NCBI RefSeq assembly: GCF_002234535.1
Contig: NZ_CP022521.1
Location: 620,001 to 684,000 of the forward strand
Source of the DNA: Actinoalloteichus hoggarensis
Lineage (GTDB): Bacteria; Actinomycetota; Actinomycetes; Mycobacteriales; Pseudonocardiaceae
Length of the DNA stretch: 64,000 bases
Direction of reading: 5' to 3'
In this document: positions 9,834 to 19,467 of the stretch, piece by piece
How positions within the stretch are numbered: the stretch's first letter is position 1
Layout of the letters: each line of letters begins with the position of its first letter
Translations under genes and position numbers: made by a program
Notes under the pieces: model-generated
Databases searched by the model: none
The model's input: the letters and a program-made list of their open reading frames with translations, nothing else
Told to the model about the DNA's origin: nothing

Positions 9834-10409
9834 ATGACGACTGCTGAGAAGATCGTCCCCCGGCTCAAGCTCCGCTACCGCGAGGAGATCGTCGGCGCTC
9901 TGCGTGAGCAGTACGACTACTCGAACGTGATGCAGGTGCCGGGCGTCGTGAAGGTCGTCGTCAACATGGGCGTCGGCGACGCGGCCCGCGACGGCAAGCT
10001 GATCGAGCCCGCGGTGCGCGATCTGGCCACCATCACGGGTCAGCGGCCCGAGGTGCGGCGCGCGCGCAAGTCGATCGCGCAGTTCAAGCTGCGCGAGGGC
10101 ATGCCGATCGGCGCCAGGGCGACGCTGCGCGGCGACCGGATGTGGGAGTTCCTGGACCGGCTGCTGACCATCGCGCTGCCGCGTATCCGTGACTTCCGCG
10201 GTCTGTCGGACCGTCAGTTCGACGGCAACGGCAACTACACCTTCGGGCTGAGCGAGCAGTCGATGTTCCACGAGATCGACCCTGACTCGATCGATCGCCC
10301 CAGGGGCATGGACATCACGATCGTCACCACCGCGATCAACGACGAGGAGGGGCGGGCGCTGCTGCGGCACCTCGGTTTTCCCTTCAAGTCCGCTGACAGC
10401 GGACGATGA
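9834..10409 (+). CDS. rplE: 50S ribosomal protein L5
   Basis: L5 (191 aa) binds 5S rRNA and contacts P-site tRNA in the central protuberance. The segments [40 protein letters not shown] and [14 protein letters not shown] are conserved. Its length and position between rplX and the zinc-type rpsN are standard. Confidence 0.98.
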   Translation: MTTAEKIVPRLKLRYREEIVGALREQYDYSNVMQVPGVVKVVVNMGVGDAARDGKLIEPAVRDLATITGQRPEVRRARKSIAQFKLREGMPIGARATLRGDRMWEFLDRLLTIALPRIRDFRGLSDRQFDGNGNYTFGLSEQSMFHEIDPDSIDRPRGMDITIVTTAINDEEGRALLRHLGFPFKSADSGR

Positions 10410-10430
10410 GGACAAGGACGAGGAGAGCCG

Positions 10431-10616
10431 ATGGCTAAGAAGTCACTGGTCGCCAAGGCGGCGCGGAAGCCGAAGTTCGCGGTGCGGGCGTACACCCGTT
10501 GCCAGCGCTGCGGTCGCCCGCACGCCGTGTTCCGCAAGTTCGGTCTCTGCCGGGTGTGCCTTCGCGAGATGGCGCACGCGGGCGAGCTGCCGGGCGTTCG
10601 CAAGTCCAGCTGGTGA
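10431..10616 (+). CDS. rpsZ: 30S ribosomal protein S14, zinc-binding (type Z)
   Basis: This 61-residue S14 has the zinc ribbon CQRC...CRVC (C24, C27, C40, C43), the C+ form, in contrast to the longer zinc-free S14. It sits in the 30S head beside S3 and S10. A zinc-independent paralogue induced under zinc starvation may exist elsewhere, but none is in this window. The start is ATG 10431 after AGGAGAG. Confidence 0.97.
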   Translation: MAKKSLVAKAARKPKFAVRAYTRCQRCGRPHAVFRKFGLCRVCLREMAHAGELPGVRKSSW

Positions 10617-10727
10617 TCCGTCCGCGCCTCGCGGCGCGGGTGACGAACCGGCACACTGACCATCCAGTTCGCTCCAGGCCCAGTCGACAGGCTGGGAACC
10701 AGGGCGAGAAAGGTTGACCAGGTCACC

Positions 10728-11126
10728 ATGACCATGACCGACCCGATCGCAGACTTCCTGACTCGTCTGCGTAACGCCAACTCGGCATACCACGACGAGG
10801 TCGTGTTGCCGCACTCCAAGCTCAAGGCGAACATCGCGGAGATCCTCAAGCGTGAGGGTTACATCGCGGGGCATCGCGTCGAGCAGGGTGAGAAGTGCCA
10901 GAACCTGGTCGTCGAGTTGAAGTACGGCCCGAACCGCGAGCGCAGCATCGCGGGTCTGCGGCGTGTGTCCAAGCCCGGTCTTCGGGTCTACGCCAAGTCG
11001 ACGAACCTGCCCAAGGTGCTGGGCGGTCTCGGAGTGGCGATCATCTCCTCCTCCGGTGGTCTCGTGACCGACCGGCAGGCAGGCAAGCAGGGTGTGGGCG
11101 GGGAAGTCCTCGCCTACGTCTGGTGA
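10728..11126 (+). CDS. rpsH: 30S ribosomal protein S8
   Basis: S8 (132 aa) binds 16S helix 21 and in many bacteria represses the spc operon by mRNA mimicry. The core [14 protein letters not shown] and the C-terminal [13 protein letters not shown]...GGEVLAYVW are canonical. Two in-frame ATGs (10728 and 10734) are possible starts. A 111-bp gap separates it from rpsZ. Confidence 0.97.
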   Translation: MTMTDPIADFLTRLRNANSAYHDEVVLPHSKLKANIAEILKREGYIAGHRVEQGEKCQNLVVELKYGPNRERSIAGLRRVSKPGLRVYAKSTNLPKVLGGLGVAIISSSGGLVTDRQAGKQGVGGEVLAYVW

Positions 11127-11142
11127 GAAAGGGGGTATCGGA

Positions 11143-11682
11143 ATGTCGCGCATCGGAAAACTGCCGGTAACCGTGCCCTCCGGCGTCGAGGTCACCCTCG
11201 ACGGCCGCATGGTGACGGTCAAGGGTCCCAAGGGCACCCTGTCGCACACCCTTGCCGAGCCGATCACCGCGGAGCGGTCGGAGGACGGCGCGGTTGTGGT
11301 GAAGCGTCCGGACGACGAGCGGAAGAGCCGTGCGCTGCACGGACTGAGCCGCACGCTGGTGGCCAACCTGATCACCGGGGTCAGCCAGGGCTACGAGAAG
11401 AAGCTCGAGATCCACGGCGTGGGTTACCGCGTCGCGCTCAAGGGCGGCGAGCTCGAGTTCGCGCTCGGTTACAGCCATCCGGTGAAGATCACGCCCCCGG
11501 AGGGCATCAGCTTCGCGGTGGAGAGCCCCACTCGGTTCTCCGTCCAGGGCATCGACAAGCAGCGGGTTGGCGAGGTTGCGGCCAACATTCGCAAGCTGCG
11601 CAAGCCTGACCCGTATAAGGGCAAGGGTGTGCGGTACGCGGGTGAGGTCATCCGCCGCAAGGTCGGAAAGACGGGTAAGTGA
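11143..11682 (+). CDS. rplF: 50S ribosomal protein L6
   Basis: L6 (179 aa) lies near the factor-binding site of the 50S. It starts [17 protein letters not shown], and the C-terminal signature [20 protein letters not shown] is present. ATG 11143 is chosen because it matches the family N-terminus; the frame stays open slightly upstream. The stop lies just upstream of the rplR start. Confidence 0.98.
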   Translation: MSRIGKLPVTVPSGVEVTLDGRMVTVKGPKGTLSHTLAEPITAERSEDGAVVVKRPDDERKSRALHGLSRTLVANLITGVSQGYEKKLEIHGVGYRVALKGGELEFALGYSHPVKITPPEGISFAVESPTRFSVQGIDKQRVGEVAANIRKLRKPDPYKGKGVRYAGEVIRRKVGKTGK

Positions 11683-11684
11683 GC

Positions 11685-12095
11685 ATGAGCGAGAGCACTG
11701 CAACCACCGCTGCCAAGCGCAAGCCTGTTGGCAAGGACGTCTCCACGGTGCGTCGGGTGGCCAGGGCGCGCAGGCACTTCCGTATCCGGAAGAAGGTCGC
11801 GGGCACTGCCGAGCGTCCTCGTCTGGTCGTCACTCGGTCCTCGCGGCACATCGTCGCCCAGGTGATCGACGACCTCGCGGGCGTCACGCTGGCCTCCGCG
11901 TCGAGCCTGGAGGCCGACGTCCGAGGGCTGGACGGCGACAAGAAGGCCCGGGCGGCCAAGGTCGGCGCGCTGGTCGCCGACCGGGCCAAGGGCGCGGGCA
12001 TCCAAGGGGTCGTCTTCGACCGCGGCGGCTACGAGTACCACGGTCGGGTGGCCGCACTCGCTGACGCGGCGCGCGAGGCGGGGCTGGAGTTCTGA
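11685..12095 (+). CDS. rplR: 50S ribosomal protein L18
   Basis: L18 (about 136 aa) binds 5S rRNA with L5 and L25. The core [20 protein letters not shown] and the C-terminal [20 protein letters not shown] are canonical. The start is ATG 11685 or an in-frame GTG at 11679 that overlaps the rplF stop. The acidic/Thr-rich N-terminus is an actinobacterial extension. Confidence 0.97.
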   Translation: MSESTATTAAKRKPVGKDVSTVRRVARARRHFRIRKKVAGTAERPRLVVTRSSRHIVAQVIDDLAGVTLASASSLEADVRGLDGDKKARAAKVGALVADRAKGAGIQGVVFDRGGYEYHGRVAALADAAREAGLEF

Positions 12096-12135
12096 GAGAG
12101 ATGCAGAAGATCAAGCAGAGCGAGAGGGTCGTCTG

Positions 12136-12741
12136 ATGCCAGGACGCACACGTCGTGAGGGCGGTGGCGAGCGCGGAGAGCGCCGCGACCGTCGGGACGG
12201 TGGCCGCGGCGGGGCGGCTCAGGAGAAGACCCCGCATCTCGAGCGCGTCGTCGCGATCAACCGGGTTGCGAAGGTCGTCAAGGGTGGTCGTCGGTTCAGC
12301 TTCACCGCGCTGGTGATCGTCGGCGACGGCGACGGCATGGTCGGTGTCGGCTACGGCAAGGCCAAGGAGGTGCCTGCCGCGATCGCCAAGGGTGTGGAAG
12401 AGGCGAAGAAGAACTTCTTCCGCGTCCCCCGGATCGCGGGCACCATCACGCACCCCGTCCAGGGCGAGAAGGCCGCAGGCGTGGTGCTGCTGCGCCCGGC
12501 GAGCCCCGGTACCGGTGTCATCGCGGGCGGCCCGGTGCGTGCCGTGCTGGAGTGCGCGGGCGTCCACGACGTCCTGAGCAAGTCGCTGGGCAGTGACAAC
12601 GCGATCAACGTCGTGCACGCCACGGTGGCCGCGCTCAAGGGCCTGCAGCGTCCGGAGGAGGTGGCTGCTCGCCGCGGCCTGCCGCTCGAGGACGTCGCCC
12701 CGGCAGGAATGCTGCGGGCTCGCGCCGGACAGGGGGTGTGA
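12136..12741 (+). CDS. rpsE: 30S ribosomal protein S5
   Basis: S5 (201 aa) helps form the mRNA entry channel and affects decoding fidelity. The double-stranded-RNA-binding-like domain includes [16 protein letters not shown], the loop linked to spectinomycin; no deletion is seen there. The first 35 residues are an Arg/Gly-rich extension. The C-terminal domain ([20 protein letters not shown]) is normal. Confidence 0.98.
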   Translation: MPGRTRREGGGERGERRDRRDGGRGGAAQEKTPHLERVVAINRVAKVVKGGRRFSFTALVIVGDGDGMVGVGYGKAKEVPAAIAKGVEEAKKNFFRVPRIAGTITHPVQGEKAAGVVLLRPASPGTGVIAGGPVRAVLECAGVHDVLSKSLGSDNAINVVHATVAALKGLQRPEEVAARRGLPLEDVAPAGMLRARAGQGV

Positions 12742-12745
12742 GGCG

Positions 12746-12928
12746 ATGTCGCAGCTCAAGGTGACGCAGCTTCGCAGCACCATCGGCACCAAGCAGAACC
12801 AGCGGGACTCGCTGCGCACCCTCGGGCTGCGCAAGATCCGGCAGGAAGTGGTGCGCGATGACACTCCTCAGGTCCGCGGTCTGATCCACACCGTGCGCCA
12901 CCTGGTGAAGGTCGAAGAGGTGAACTGA
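12746..12928 (+). CDS. rpmD: 50S ribosomal protein L30
   Basis: L30 (60 aa) is a small 50S protein. [20 protein letters not shown] and the [20 protein letters not shown] region match the family. The ATG at 12746 lies 4 bp after the rpsE stop and rplO follows 4 bp later, so the three are tightly coupled. Confidence 0.97.
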   Translation: MSQLKVTQLRSTIGTKQNQRDSLRTLGLRKIRQEVVRDDTPQVRGLIHTVRHLVKVEEVN

Positions 12929-12932
12929 AGCA

Positions 12933-13376
12933 ATGGCCATCAAGATTCACCACCTGCGGCCTGCTCCTGGTTCCAAGACCGCGAAGACTCGCGTCGGTCG
13001 TGGTGAGGGTTCCAAGGGCAAGACCGCTGGTCGTGGTACCAAGGGCACGAAGGCCCGGCGCAACGTGAAGGCCGGGTTCGAGGGCGGTCAGCTTCCGCTC
13101 CAGATGCGGCTGCCGAAGCTCAAGGGCTTCAAGAACCGCTTCCGAGTGGAGTACCAGGTCGTGAACATCGGCGACCTGGCGCGGCTGTTCCCCGAGGGCG
13201 GCACCGTCGGCATCGCCGAGCTGGTGGCCGCGGGGGCCGTCCGGAAGAACGAGCTGGTCAAGGTGCTGGGCAACGGCGACCTCGGCGACGTCAAGCTGAG
13301 CGTCACCGCGAACGCCTTCTCCGGCAGCGCGATCGAGAAGATCACGGCGGCCGGCGGGACCACCACCACCGCCTGA
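12933..13376 (+). CDS. rplO: 50S ribosomal protein L15
   Basis: L15 (147 aa) is a late-assembly 23S-binding protein. The Gly/Lys/Arg-rich N-terminus ([19 protein letters not shown]) and [19 protein letters not shown] are canonical. In most bacteria secY follows directly. Here a terminator and 2.6 kb of degenerate DNA intervene. Confidence 0.98.
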   Translation: MAIKIHHLRPAPGSKTAKTRVGRGEGSKGKTAGRGTKGTKARRNVKAGFEGGQLPLQMRLPKLKGFKNRFRVEYQVVNIGDLARLFPEGGTVGIAELVAAGAVRKNELVKVLGNGDLGDVKLSVTANAFSGSAIEKITAAGGTTTTA

Positions 13377-13397
13377 GTTCTCACCGAGTACGACGAA

Positions 13398-13425
13398 ACG
13401 GCCCGCAGGTTCTCCTGCGGGCCGT
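13398..13425 (+). terminator. Terminator after rplO
   Basis: A perfect 12-bp stem, ACGGCCCGCAGG with CCTGCGGGCCGT around a TTCT loop, is extended by partial GACGA/TCGTC pairing. It lies 22 bp after the rplO stop, so secY must have its own promoter. Confidence 0.85.
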
Positions 13426-13446
13426 CTCGTCGTCGGTGGGGGCGGG

Positions 13447-13800
13447 TCAGAACACGCGAGTGCCGTCGGTGATGTCACCGCGTCCTCGGTCATCGATGCG
13501 TATCTCCACCCGAGATTCACGCTCGATGCGTGCTGCCGGGGTTCTGCACTTCTCCAGCCATGCAGCCTCCGCTTTCGGGGCTGGGCCACACCGATTCCTG
13601 CGGGGCGGCGCGATTGAAGACGGCCTGGGATTCGTCATCCCATTCGGTGACCTCGCGTGCCAGCTCGGCGCTCAGTGCGAGGAGCCGCGCAGGCTCGCGG
13701 ATCTCGTGGTCGTAATCGTGTCCGACCAAGAATCAGAACGGCGCTTCCTCCCGGCCCCCGCTCATGATGACGGCGTAGCCCGTCAGCGGTCTTCCTGTCT
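13447..13800 (-). pseudogene. Broken copy B of an unknown small protein (tandem paralogue)
   Basis: On the minus strand an ancestral protein can be read across breaks. It begins TGYAVIMSGGREEAPF, then has an in-frame TGA at 13733-13735 where the plus-strand relative has TGG (Trp). It resumes FLVGHDYDHEIREPARLLAL...REVTEWDDESQAVF. A frameshift near 13600 leads into AAWLEKCRTPAARIERES and the end ITDGTRVF before TGA at 13447-13449. The similarity to the neighbouring copies is what shows it was once coding. No function is recognised. It could be an immunity-like or other orphan family. Confidence 0.6.
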
Positions 13801-13803
13801 TCT

Positions 13804-14156
13804 CTGTAGGTGCACACCCCGTCGGCGATGGTGCCGTTACCGAGATATTCGACCCTGGGTCCGCCCGGGGATTCGCGTTTGATTCGGGCGGCGAGTGCCC
13901 TGCCCTTGTCCAGCCAGGCTTGTTCGGCCTCCGGGTCATTCGGAGTCCTACGGGACGTCGATGTCGAGGACGCCGGCATTCGCCGTCCCAGTCGGTCGGT
14001 TCCGTGGCGAGGTCATCGCTCGGGGACGGCAGCTCGGCGGCTTCCTCGACGGAGTGTCGGAGCATCGGAGGACGAACGGCTGGTTCGGAACCAGATGCGG
14101 TTCTCGCTCCAGCCTGCGTGAAGGGTGACGTCATAGCCCGCTGTGTCACCCGTCAT
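13804..14156 (-). pseudogene. Broken copy A of the same unknown family
   Basis: The minus strand starts MTGDTAGYDVTLHAGWSENR (ATG at 14156), shifts frame into SVEEAAELPSPSDDL...EPTDWDGEC, then shifts again into EAEQAWLDKGRALAARIKRE and ends near IADGVCTY, where the stop seen in the sister copy is lost. The segments line up in order with copy B (EIREPARLL...EVTEWDDE; EAAWLEKCRTPAARIERE; ITDGTRVF). At least two frameshifts are needed, so it is not functional. It lies head-to-tail with copy B. Confidence 0.55.
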
Positions 14157-14263
14157 CGGTGGATGGTCCTTTCCGTGACGGATCGAAGAGTGAGAAGTGC
14201 GACCGTCCCTCCGATCGCCTTCGGCGGACGGCCACGACGGGGCGGCGGCCGGCGCCGTCGGCG

Positions 14264-14350
14264 TCAGAACACGCAGGAACCGCTCGGGAGAGTACCGTCA
14301 CCTCGAATAGACGATACGGTTCGTGACGGACGATTCCTGTTCGATGCGAA
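14264..14350 (-). pseudogene. C-terminal fragment of a third copy
   Basis: The minus strand reads RIEQESSVTNRIVY, then in another frame GDGTLPSGSCVF and TGA (14264-14266). This matches the C-terminal RIERES...GDITDGTRVF end of copy B, including a shared GTCAGAACACGC around the stop on the plus strand. It breaks off at about 14350, where a plus-strand N-terminal segment of the same family begins. Confidence 0.5.
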
Positions 14351-14351
14351 C

Positions 14352-14600
14352 ATGGCAGGCTATGACGCCGTCCTCCTCATTGATCTGGAGGACACGCCAT
14401 TCTGGTTCTGGGTCGGCAGATCACTCCAGTACGACCAGGAGATCGCCGAATCAGACGAACTTCTCGGCCTCAGCCCTGAACTCGTCCACGCCCTCGCCGA
14501 ATGGGCCGACGCCGATGTCTACCTCGTATACCGGCCGGTCCCTCCCGCTATAGCCGACGACACGTCCTCGCTCCACCGCGGCGATGATCAGCGCCGGTGG
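14352..14600 (+). pseudogene. N-terminal part of the same family in opposite orientation
   Basis: The plus strand encodes MAGYDAVLLIDLEDTPFWFW, then VGRSLQYDQEIAESDELLGL and SPELVHALAEWADADVYLVY without a break. This aligns with copy B on the minus strand (PF-stop-FLVG, YDHEIREPARLL, LSAELAREVTEWDDE). The reading frame stays open to 15038, but after about 14540 the protein no longer resembles the family. Its start abuts the C-terminal fragment on the other strand, which suggests an inversion inside one copy or a second inverted copy. It could still be expressed; I judge it a relic. Confidence 0.5.
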
Positions 14601-15976
14601 CCCTTCTCGTGGTGTCCCGAGGACCCCGGACCGCTCGGGCCTGCCGTCGCTCATGACGTGTCCGAGCCCGGAGTTCCCGGCCCCGGTCTCGGGCCGGACG
14701 AGGCGGCCGGGACGGACACGGGGCATGGGGACGATCTCGCCCGTGCTGATCTCCGTGCCGTTGCGACACACCTCGGCGATCCAGTCGGCGTACCTCACCG
14801 CAGGGTCGGCCGACTGATCGGGAGACCGCGGCGGTCGCTGTGGTCCGGCCGACGGTCCGGCCCGGGAGGACAAGGCGATCGGCGGTTCGCCCGTCTTTCC
14901 GTCTGTCGCGCCACCCGCCTGCGCGACGCCGCGCCCCGCGATGGGACGGTGGTAGGCGTCGACGGCGTCTTCGGCCTGGCGGAGCATCGCGTCGGCCGCG
15001 TGAACGTCGTCGCCTGCGGCCCGGCCCGAGCGTGGTGAGCGATCTGGTCTGGTCGGGGGTGTGCCGACCCCGCCGTCGCCTTGCCGACGATGGCGGAGCC
15101 GCCGATGATCGCGTCGGCGGCGCGGGCCGCTTCGCGGCGGCACGGTGACGAGCGCGTGAGCCGGGCGCAGCGTCGCCACGATGTCGGGGACAGACGATGC
15201 CGGCCGCACTACGGTGGTGATCGCGCGGTCGTGGTGTCCGAGGAAGAGCCGCCGTGATCGCGTGGGTCCCCCCGTGCGCGTACGTGGAGGGACCGCTTGG
15301 GCTCGATGTCGGCCGGTCCTGCCGAGGGCCGCCGACGGGGTCGGACGCCGTAGACGCCGTTCTCGGCCGAGGAGACGACCACGGCCCACGGCCGGGGGCA
15401 GCGGCGCCTTGTCGGACCGACGGTGTCGCGGACGTCGGCCGCGTCGTCGATGCGCGTGCTCGATGCCGCCGCAGGCTCCTGAGATCGACGCTCCGGCCCC
15501 GACTCGAAAGGAAGCCGCCGTACTGATCACCCGATCGGATGAGATTCGGCGTGATCGGCGTCGCAGGATCTCCTCGGGTGGACGGAGCGGCGCGGGTGGC
15601 GAGGCCACGTGGACTCGGCTCGCGCGGTGGTGTCGACGCCGTGGCGGCCGCACGGGGCACGCCCGAGACTCGGCCGCTCGTCGTCGAGGTCGTGCCTGCG
15701 CGACCCCGTGGACACGCTCTGCGCCGTTCAGGTCGTCGCGCGCTGCCGCGTTCGGCGGTTGACACGCGTGGAGGGGCGTCTCACGCGACTGATCACCCGC
15801 AATACGTCCGCGCACCTTGTGGGCCATGACCACCCTGCTGTTAGAGTCGGCACACGCTTCGTGCCTGGAGGCACGCAGTGCTCCTGGCGTGCGCGCCAGG
15901 ACCGTGTACTGCCGGCACCGTGCCGGCCTATGCCGATCGTCGGAATGAGAACCCGACGACGCCGAGGAGGTCACGC
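14601..15976. other. Degenerate DNA upstream of secY
   Basis: This 1.4-kb stretch has no ORF with convincing protein character. Short minus-strand islands look like former coding sequence (RYADWIAEVCRNGTEISTGE near 14660-14810, and ADAMLRQAEDAVDAYHRP near 14950-15010) but occur in different frames. The secY promoter must lie at the downstream end; a GAGGAGG ribosome-binding site (15964-15970) precedes secY. The long minus-strand frame here looks like a GC-rich shadow. Confidence 0.4.
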
Positions 15977-17284
15977 GTGCTCAGCGCCTTCCGCTCGGCT
16001 CTCACTACGCCGGACTTGCGCCGCAAGATTCTGTTCACTCTCGGAATCGTGGTGATCTACCGGTTGGGGGCGAACGTTCCGTCGCCTGGGGTCTCCTCCA
16101 CGAACATCCAGGAGTGCCTCAGGCTGGCTGAACAGGGCGAGAACCAGAACCTGTACTCCTTGCTCAACCTGTTCAGCGGCGGCGCGCTCCTCCAGCTGTC
16201 GGTCTTCGCGCTCGGCATCATGCCGTTCATCACCGCGAGCATCATCGTGCAGCTGCTCGGCGTCGTGATCCCGCGCTTCGAACAGCTCCGCAAGGAAGGC
16301 CAGTCGGGTCAGGCCAAGCTTCAGCAGTACACCCGCTACCTGACCATCGCCTTCGCGGTCCTGCAGGCCACCACCGTCGTCGCGCTCGCCCGCTCCGGAG
16401 CCCTGTTCCAGGGTTGTAACGAGCGGGTCATCCCCGACGACTCGATCTTCAGCCTCGTCGTCGTGGTCATCGTCATGACCGCGGGCGCCACGCTGCTGAT
16501 GTGGATGGGCGAGCTGGTCACCGAGCGCGGCGTCGGCAACGGCATGTCGCTGCTGATCTTCGCGTCGATCGCGGCCCGGATCCCGGCAGAGGGCGGCAAC
16601 ATCCTCCAGACCGCGGGCGGCGTCGTCTTCGCCGTGGTCTGCGTGTTCGCCCTCGCGATCATCGTCGCGGTCTGTTTCGTCGAGCAGGCGCAGCGCCGCA
16701 TCCCGGTGCAGTACGCCAAGCGCATGGTCGGCCGCCGGATGTACGGCGGGACCTCGACCTACCTGCCGTTGAAGGTGAACCAGGCGGGCGTCATCCCGGT
16801 CATCTTCGGTTCCTCGCTGCTCTACCTGCCGCAGTTGCTGTCGCAGCTCTCCGGCGAGGACAACTGGTGGCGACGGTTCGTCGACGAGTACCTGGTCCCG
16901 CAGTCCAGCTGGGTGCACATCAGCCTGTTCTTCCTGTTGATCATCTTCTTCACGTACTTCTACGTGTCGATCACGTTCAACCCGGACGAGCGCGCCGACG
17001 ACATGAAGAAGTTCGGCGGGTTCGTGCCGGGCATCCGTCCCGGCAGGCCGACGGCCGAGTACCTGAGCTTCGTCTTGTCCAGGATCACGTTGCCCGGCTC
17101 GCTGTACCTGGGCATCGTGGCAGTGCTGCCGAACTTCTTCCTGAGCATCACCGGCGACGGGAACAATCAGAACTTCCCGTTCGGCGGTACGGCGGTACTG
17201 ATCATGGTCGGCGTGGGCCTCGACACTGTGAAGCAGATCGAGAGCCAGCTCATGCAGCGCAATTACGAAGGGTTCCTCAAGTAG
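15977..17284 (+). CDS. secY: Preprotein translocase subunit SecY
   Basis: SecY (435 aa) is the ten-helix channel of the Sec translocon in the cytoplasmic membrane. It starts with GTG 15977 ([20 protein letters not shown]) after GAGGAGGTCACGC. TM helices and the [17 protein letters not shown] and [12 protein letters not shown] segments are clear, and the cytosolic C-terminal loops ([20 protein letters not shown]) are conserved. It overlaps adk by 1 bp, giving the usual secY-adk-map order. Confidence 0.98.
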   Translation: MLSAFRSALTTPDLRRKILFTLGIVVIYRLGANVPSPGVSSTNIQECLRLAEQGENQNLYSLLNLFSGGALLQLSVFALGIMPFITASIIVQLLGVVIPRFEQLRKEGQSGQAKLQQYTRYLTIAFAVLQATTVVALARSGALFQGCNERVIPDDSIFSLVVVVIVMTAGATLLMWMGELVTERGVGNGMSLLIFASIAARIPAEGGNILQTAGGVVFAVVCVFALAIIVAVCFVEQAQRRIPVQYAKRMVGRRMYGGTSTYLPLKVNQAGVIPVIFGSSLLYLPQLLSQLSGEDNWWRRFVDEYLVPQSSWVHISLFFLLIIFFTYFYVSITFNPDERADDMKKFGGFVPGIRPGRPTAEYLSFVLSRITLPGSLYLGIVAVLPNFFLSITGDGNNQNFPFGGTAVLIMVGVGLDTVKQIESQLMQRNYEGFLK

Positions 17285-17844
17285 TGCGACTGGTTCTTGT
17301 TGGCCCGCCTGGCGCGGGCAAGGGCACGCAGGCGGCTGTGCTGAGTGCGGCGCTGGGGATTCCCCACGTGTCCACCGGCGAGCTGTTCCGTGCCAACATC
17401 GACGAGCGGACGCCGCTGGGGACCGAGGCCAAGCGTTATCTGGACGAGGGTTCGCTGGTCCCGGACGAGGTCACCAACGAGATGGTGCGTCAGCGGCTCC
17501 GCGAGTCCGACGCGGCGGGGGGGTTCCTGCTCGACGGGTTCCCCCGCACCATCGGCCAGGCCGACGTGCTCGCAGGCATCCTCAAGGACGAGGACGGTCA
17601 CGAGCTGGATGCCGTGCTCGAGTTCCAGATCCCCGAGGAGGAGGTCGTCTCCCGGATGCTCGCCCGGGGGCGAGCCGATGACACGGAGGCGGTCATCCGC
17701 AAGCGGCTGGACGTCTACCACGACAGCACCGAGCCGCTGCTGGACTACTACCGGGACAAGCTGGTGGTCATCGACGCGCTCGGTACGGTGGAGGAGATCT
17801 CCGACCGCGCCCTGAGCGCGTTGCGGGCCAGGCAGAGCGGCTGA
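17284..17844 (+). CDS. adk: Adenylate kinase, short type
   Basis: Adenylate kinase (186 aa) interconverts ATP + AMP and 2 ADP. The P loop [10 protein letters not shown], the AMP-binding [10 protein letters not shown] and [10 protein letters not shown], and a short lid ([19 protein letters not shown]) without the zinc insert are seen, as is typical of actinobacterial Adk. The GTG start overlaps the secY stop. map follows after 5 bp. Confidence 0.97.
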   Translation: MRLVLVGPPGAGKGTQAAVLSAALGIPHVSTGELFRANIDERTPLGTEAKRYLDEGSLVPDEVTNEMVRQRLRESDAAGGFLLDGFPRTIGQADVLAGILKDEDGHELDAVLEFQIPEEEVVSRMLARGRADDTEAVIRKRLDVYHDSTEPLLDYYRDKLVVIDALGTVEEISDRALSALRARQSG

Positions 17845-17849
17845 CGTCG

Positions 17850-18641
17850 ATGCTCAGACGGGGTAACGGGATCGAGCTCAAGACCAGGGGCGAGATCGAG
17901 GCCATGCGGGCCGCCGGTCTCGTGGTCGCGGGTGCGCTGCGGGCGGTCCGGGAACAGGTTCGCCCGGGCGTGAGCACCGGCGAGCTGGACGAGGTGGCCG
18001 AGCAGTTCATCCGGGACGCGGGCGCCGTGCCGTCGTTCAAGGGCTACCACGGCTTCCCCGGTTCCATCTGCACCTCGGTCAACGAACAGATCGTGCACGG
18101 CATCCCGTCGCGGGAGCTGGTCCTGGCCGACGGCGACCTGATCTCGGTGGACTGCGGCGCGATCCTCGAGGGCTGGCACGGCGACTCCGCGATGACCCTG
18201 CCGGTCGGCACCGAGTCCGCCGCCGACGCGCTGCTGTCCGAGGCGACCCGGCTGTCGATGCTCGCGGGCATCGACGCGGTGCGGGCGGGCAACCGGCTCG
18301 GCGACGTCTCCTGGGCCATCGAGGTCGCGACCGTCCAGGCCTGCGAGCGGGACGACCGCGAGTACGGGATCGTCGAGGGATACGGCGGGCACGGGATCGG
18401 CTCCGAGATGCACATGGAGCCGTTCGTCCCCAACCACGGCAAGCCGCGGCGCGGACCTCGGCTCAAGGTCGGCATGGCGCTGGCCATCGAGCCGATGCTG
18501 ACGTTGGGCACCGCCGAGACCAGGGAACTCGACGACGAGTGGACCGTGGTCACCGCCGACGGCTCCCGCGCGGCGCACTGGGAGCACACCGTCGCCGTCA
18601 CCGAGGACGGTCCCTGGGTTCTCACCGCGCCCGAGGACTGA
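17850..18641 (+). CDS. map: Methionine aminopeptidase, type I
   Basis: Type I MetAP (263 aa) removes the initiator methionine from nascent proteins. The metal-binding residues appear in order: D in [16 protein letters not shown] (two Asp), H in [16 protein letters not shown] in ALAIEPML and E in [11 protein letters not shown]. The N-terminus [19 protein letters not shown] is typical. It closes the secY-adk-map operon. Confidence 0.97.
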   Translation: MLRRGNGIELKTRGEIEAMRAAGLVVAGALRAVREQVRPGVSTGELDEVAEQFIRDAGAVPSFKGYHGFPGSICTSVNEQIVHGIPSRELVLADGDLISVDCGAILEGWHGDSAMTLPVGTESAADALLSEATRLSMLAGIDAVRAGNRLGDVSWAIEVATVQACERDDREYGIVEGYGGHGIGSEMHMEPFVPNHGKPRRGPRLKVGMALAIEPMLTLGTAETRELDDEWTVVTADGSRAAHWEHTVAVTEDGPWVLTAPED

Positions 18642-18946
18642 CCCCCTTCTTCGCCGCTGTGCGGCCTGCGGCGGGTCCGCGGGCCGGGTGGCCTTCTCAC
18701 GGCCGCTCACGAGCGTCGAGGACGCCGGGGTAAGCGAGGCGACCGACGTGGCGGGAAACCCGCGCCGATGGTCGGGGCGCCGTCGCCTCGGTCGAGGTAG
18801 ATCTTCCGCGGGCCGTCTCCGCGCCGCTCGCGGCGGCGACGACATTGTCGAGGCCTGCGTCCGATGGATACCGTGGGCGGATCATTTGTTCGGCCTTTAC
18901 CCGGGTTCCGGCCCGGCGGCCGTCGAGGACGAGGGAAAATGGTCTC
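18642..18946. other. Spacer between map and the first DUF1707 gene
   Basis: About 300 bp without a convincing ORF. Short Arg-rich frames on both strands look like GC shadows. I see no clear terminator or promoter; the end must contain the signal for the DUF1707 gene that starts at GTG 18947. Confidence 0.4.
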
Positions 18947-19384
18947 GTGACCGAGCCAGCCAGCCGCGATGAGATGCGTGCGTCCGACCGTGACCGGAAG
19001 CTGACCCAGGAGCATCTGCACTGGGCCCATGCCGAGGGCCTGATCGACCTCGGCGAGTTCGACTCCCGCGTGCGGGCCGCCTGGGATGCCAAGACCGGCG
19101 GCGAGCTGGCGAAGGTCACCCGTGACCTGCCGCCCGCCCGCGTGCAGGGCAGGGAGCAGGCCAGGCCGCGTAGGCGGGTGTTCAGCGACGACGCGGGGGG
19201 CGTCGCGTTACGAGTGCTGACGATCATCTGGTTGAGCGCCACCGTGGTCAACCTGATGGTGTGGGGCCTGATCGACCTCGGCTCCTTCGAGCTCTATCCG
19301 TGGTGGCTCTGGGTGGCGCTGCCGCCCGGCGGCGTGCTCGGCGTGCTCTACGCGACCGGGATCGGCAGGCCGCGCTCCGAGTGA
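18947..19384 (+). CDS. DUF1707 domain membrane protein (first of two)
   Basis: This is a 145-residue protein with an N-terminal DUF1707 domain (MRASDRDRKLTQEHLHWAHA, then LIDLGEFDSRVRAAWDAKT), a linker, and two C-terminal hydrophobic segments (ALRVLTIIWLSATVVNLMVW and YPWWLWVALPPGGVLGVLYA). DUF1707 proteins are frequent in actinobacteria and have no firm biochemical role. The GTG start is chosen at the domain boundary. It is paired with a paralogue directly downstream. Confidence 0.8.
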   Translation: MTEPASRDEMRASDRDRKLTQEHLHWAHAEGLIDLGEFDSRVRAAWDAKTGGELAKVTRDLPPARVQGREQARPRRRVFSDDAGGVALRVLTIIWLSATVVNLMVWGLIDLGSFELYPWWLWVALPPGGVLGVLYATGIGRPRSE

Positions 19385-19399
19385 CGCCCCTGGTGCCAG

Positions 19400-19433
19400 T
19401 GTGACGTCATTCGGTATGCTTTGTGATGTCACA
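19400..19433 (+). promoter_or_regulatory. Dyad upstream of the second DUF1707 gene
   Basis: TGTGACGTCA (19400-19409) and TGATGTCACA (19424-19433) form an inverted repeat with one mismatch and a 14-nt spacer. A possible -10, TATGCT (19414-19419), lies inside it. A further GTGACGT follows. This looks like an operator over a promoter. The binding protein is unknown. Confidence 0.45.
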
Positions 19434-19467
19434 GGGGTGACGTGATGGCGTCAACGGGTCGAACGGG

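Noticed and set aside
14451-15974. A 507-codon minus-strand open frame upstream of secY
   Set aside because: Arg/Pro/His-rich composition without domains, sharing the region with other long frames. Only short islands look protein-like, so I treat it as degenerate DNA.
13433-15976. Prophage or integrated conjugative element between rplO and secY
   Set aside because: No integrase, phage gene or attachment repeat is seen; only decayed paralogues of one small family.
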